Source of the DNA: JAZQUM01 sp045631305
GTDB taxonomy: Bacteria; Bacillota; Clostridia; Oscillospirales; Oscillospiraceae
DNA: 14,425 nt
NCBI GenBank assembly: GCA_045631305.1
Contig: JAZQUM010000105.1
Location: 1 to 14,425 of the forward strand
Direction: 5' to 3'
Positions 13,055 to 14,425 of the stretch are shown here, in pieces. The notes under the pieces were generated by a model, which saw nothing but the letters and a program-made list of their open reading frames with translations, searched no databases and had not been told where the DNA came from. A program made the position numbers and the translations under genes. The stretch's first letter is position 1. The number at the start of each line of letters is the position of its first letter.

Positions 13055-14083
13055 ATGAAGAGAATTTTGAGCGTATTGCTGGTGCTGATCATGGTTTTGA
13101 GCCTGCTGCCTGCAGCATCGGCTGCAGATAAGCCTACCAATGCGGCAGAGGCTCTCTATGAGCTGGGCCTTTTCAAAGGGACCGGCACCAATGAAGACGG
13201 CACCCCCATTTTCGATCTGGACAAAACTCCTACCCGCAACCAGGCCATCATCATGCTGGTGCGTCTTTTAGGTAAGGAAGAGGAAGCTCTGGCAGGCACT
13301 TGGGAGCTGCCTTTTACCGATGTGGAGATGGGCTCGACTTCTTACTATTACATCGGCTATGCCTACACCAACGGTCTCACAGCAGGCACTACTGAGACCA
13401 CGTTCAGCGGCGGCAATCCCATCCGTGCCAACCAGTACATCACTTTCGTGCTGCGTGCCTTGGGTTATGTGTCCGGTGAAGATTTCAAGGTAAGTACTGC
13501 GTGGGAATTTTCCGACGAAATCGGTCTTACCCACGGCGAATACAATGCAGCTAACGCCGGCAAGTTTATCCGCGGCAATGTTGCTTCCATCAGCGCAGAT
13601 GCTTTGGAAACCAAGCAAAAAGGCGGCGATGATACACTGGCAGAAAAGCTGATGGCTGAGCAGGTGTTTACCTTGCAGCAGTATGAGAGCGCACTGGAGA
13701 AAAAGAATGCATCCCAGATGCCCCAGGAGACGTTTACAAAAACCGCTTTTGGTGACAAGGATTTCCATGAAATGATGATGAGCTACAAGCCCTCTGAAGT
13801 GATTTATGGGCCTACCCGCAGCGGCGAGCAGCGCAATGTGGACACCTATATGTACAAAGACAAATTTCTGGCCGATGAGCTTTCTGACAGAATTCATCAG
13901 AAGTACACTGTGGTGAAAGTCTTGGAATACGGCGGCGCGGCCGGGATGAAATTTGTGGGCACGAGAGCACAAGTGATTGAAAGCGGCGAAAACGGACGCT
14001 ATATCGAGCTGCACACCTTTGGCGCGGACGGCTCTTTCCATTGTGAAAAAGTTGTGCTTCGCATGTGGAAAATGGCAGAATAA
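13055..14083 (+). CDS. Secreted SLH protein with unrecognised C-terminal domain, paralogue 2
   Basis: The 342-residue protein has a signal peptide (MKRILSVLLV...PAASAA), three SLH repeats, with FIRGNVA in repeat 3 where most paralogues have R.DVA, and the hinge LAEKLMAEQVFTLQQYESA. The C-terminal domain (about 227-340) shares TAFG....H, MSYKPSEV, VGTRAQVI and HTFGADGSF with the gene before it. It starts 12 bases after the previous stop, with GGAGG 7 bases before the ATG; an in-frame TTG at 13049 overlaps that spacing and is not preferred. The pair looks like an old duplication of whole genes within one operon. Function is unknown. Confidence 0.8.
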   Translation: MKRILSVLLVLIMVLSLLPAASAADKPTNAAEALYELGLFKGTGTNEDGTPIFDLDKTPTRNQAIIMLVRLLGKEEEALAGTWELPFTDVEMGSTSYYYIGYAYTNGLTAGTTETTFSGGNPIRANQYITFVLRALGYVSGEDFKVSTAWEFSDEIGLTHGEYNAANAGKFIRGNVASISADALETKQKGGDDTLAEKLMAEQVFTLQQYESALEKKNASQMPQETFTKTAFGDKDFHEMMMSYKPSEVIYGPTRSGEQRNVDTYMYKDKFLADELSDRIHQKYTVVKVLEYGGAAGMKFVGTRAQVIESGENGRYIELHTFGADGSFHCEKVVLRMWKMAE

Positions 14084-14097
14084 GGAGAAGACTCACG

Positions 14098-14425
14098 ATG
14101 AAGAAAGTTTTGAGTTTGCTTTTGGCACTGATCATGGTTTTGAGTCTGCTGCCTGCAGCATCGGCTGTGGGGACGGACAAGGATTCGGCAGAGATCCTCT
14201 ATGAGCTGGGCCTTTTCAAGGGGACCGGCACCCATGAAGACGGGACGCCCATCTTTGATCTGCAGAAGACTCCTACCCGCAACCAGGCCATCATCATGCT
14301 GGTGCGCCTTTTAGGTAAGGAAGAGGAAGCTTTGACCGGGGATTGGGACTTGCCCTTTACCGATGTTGCCAAGGGTTCTACTTCTTACTATTACATTGGC
14401 TACGCTTACGCCAACGGCCTTACCA
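14098..14425 (+). CDS. Secreted SLH protein, N-terminal part (cut by the window end)
   Basis: An ATG at 14098, after AAGGAGA and 14 bases past the previous stop, opens a frame that stays open to the window end (109 codons). It codes for a signal peptide (MKKVLSLLLALIM...PAASAV) and SLH repeats 1 and part of 2 (ILYELGLFKGTGT, DLQKTPTRNQAIIM, WDLPFTDVAKGSTSYYY). The sequence is a patchwork. The signal peptide and the QAIIM stretch are closest to the gene at 13055, the DLQK stretch to the gene at 8495, and the last 82 bases are identical to the gene at 12011. The effector domain lies beyond the window. It is probably the third gene of the operon starting at 12011. Confidence 0.85.
   Translation, partial: MKKVLSLLLALIMVLSLLPAASAVGTDKDSAEILYELGLFKGTGTHEDGTPIFDLQKTPTRNQAIIMLVRLLGKEEEALTGDWDLPFTDVAKGSTSYYYIGYAYANGLT
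14344..14425 (+). repeat. 82-base identical block in SLH repeat 2, copy 2
   Basis: Identical to 12263-12344 up to the end of the window. The base just before it already differs, which marks a sharp left boundary. Confidence 0.9.

Noticed and set aside
1121..14425. CRISPR array
   Set aside because: The recurring sequences are long coding modules and a two-copy leader; no short, regularly spaced repeats with unique spacers were found.

Overview
The window looks like chromosomal DNA of an anaerobic, moderately GC-rich Clostridia bacterium, probably Oscillospiraceae-like. The grounds are tRNAs with encoded CCA, strong AGGAGG-type ribosome sites, sigma-A promoters often with an extended TGn -10, a sensory-type FeFe-hydrogenase protein, a SpoIIE-type phosphatase and many secreted proteins with S-layer homology (SLH) modules. 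The family-level placement is an inference from protein style, not from a database search.

Layout. Positions 1-130 hold the start of a leftward NSS-family sodium-dependent transporter. Positions 324-629 are a tRNA-Met/tRNA-Glu unit with its own promoter, an inter-tRNA hairpin and a terminator. A 400-base non-coding stretch with hairpin-forming sequence follows, then tRNA-Val(CAC) with promoter and terminator (952-1110). From 1121 to the right edge the window is dominated by seven genes for secreted proteins that share one N-terminal module (signal peptide plus three SLH repeats, about 200 residues). Their C-terminal parts differ: transglutaminase-like (1253), unknown with an Ig-like end (3237), S41-type peptidase (8495), polysaccharide deacetylase (10579-11850, reverse strand), two copies of an unrecognised domain (12011, 13055), and one gene cut by the window end (14098).

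Inserted among them is a redox/metallocluster block: a NifX-like domain fused through a Cys/Gly/His-rich hinge to a SlyD-type FKBP prolyl isomerase (4625), then a PAS-containing sensory-type FeFe-hydrogenase protein (5632) overlapping a SpoIIE-family PP2C phosphatase (7295). The SLH-S41 gene begins only 21 bases after the phosphatase, so sensor, phosphatase and a surface protein are probably one transcript. A possible reading is that hydrogen or redox state is sensed and passed by dephosphorylation to gene control, with the cell surface among the outputs; this is inference.

The most unusual structural signals are an exact 18-base copy of the tRNA-Val 3' end 1983 bases downstream, bracketing the first SLH gene; a 105-base leader before the first two SLH genes that differs at one base while the adjoining coding sequence has diverged widely; mosaic identity between SLH modules, including an 82-base identical block; and the NifX-SlyD fusion. 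No transposase, integrase, CRISPR array or phage gene was found.
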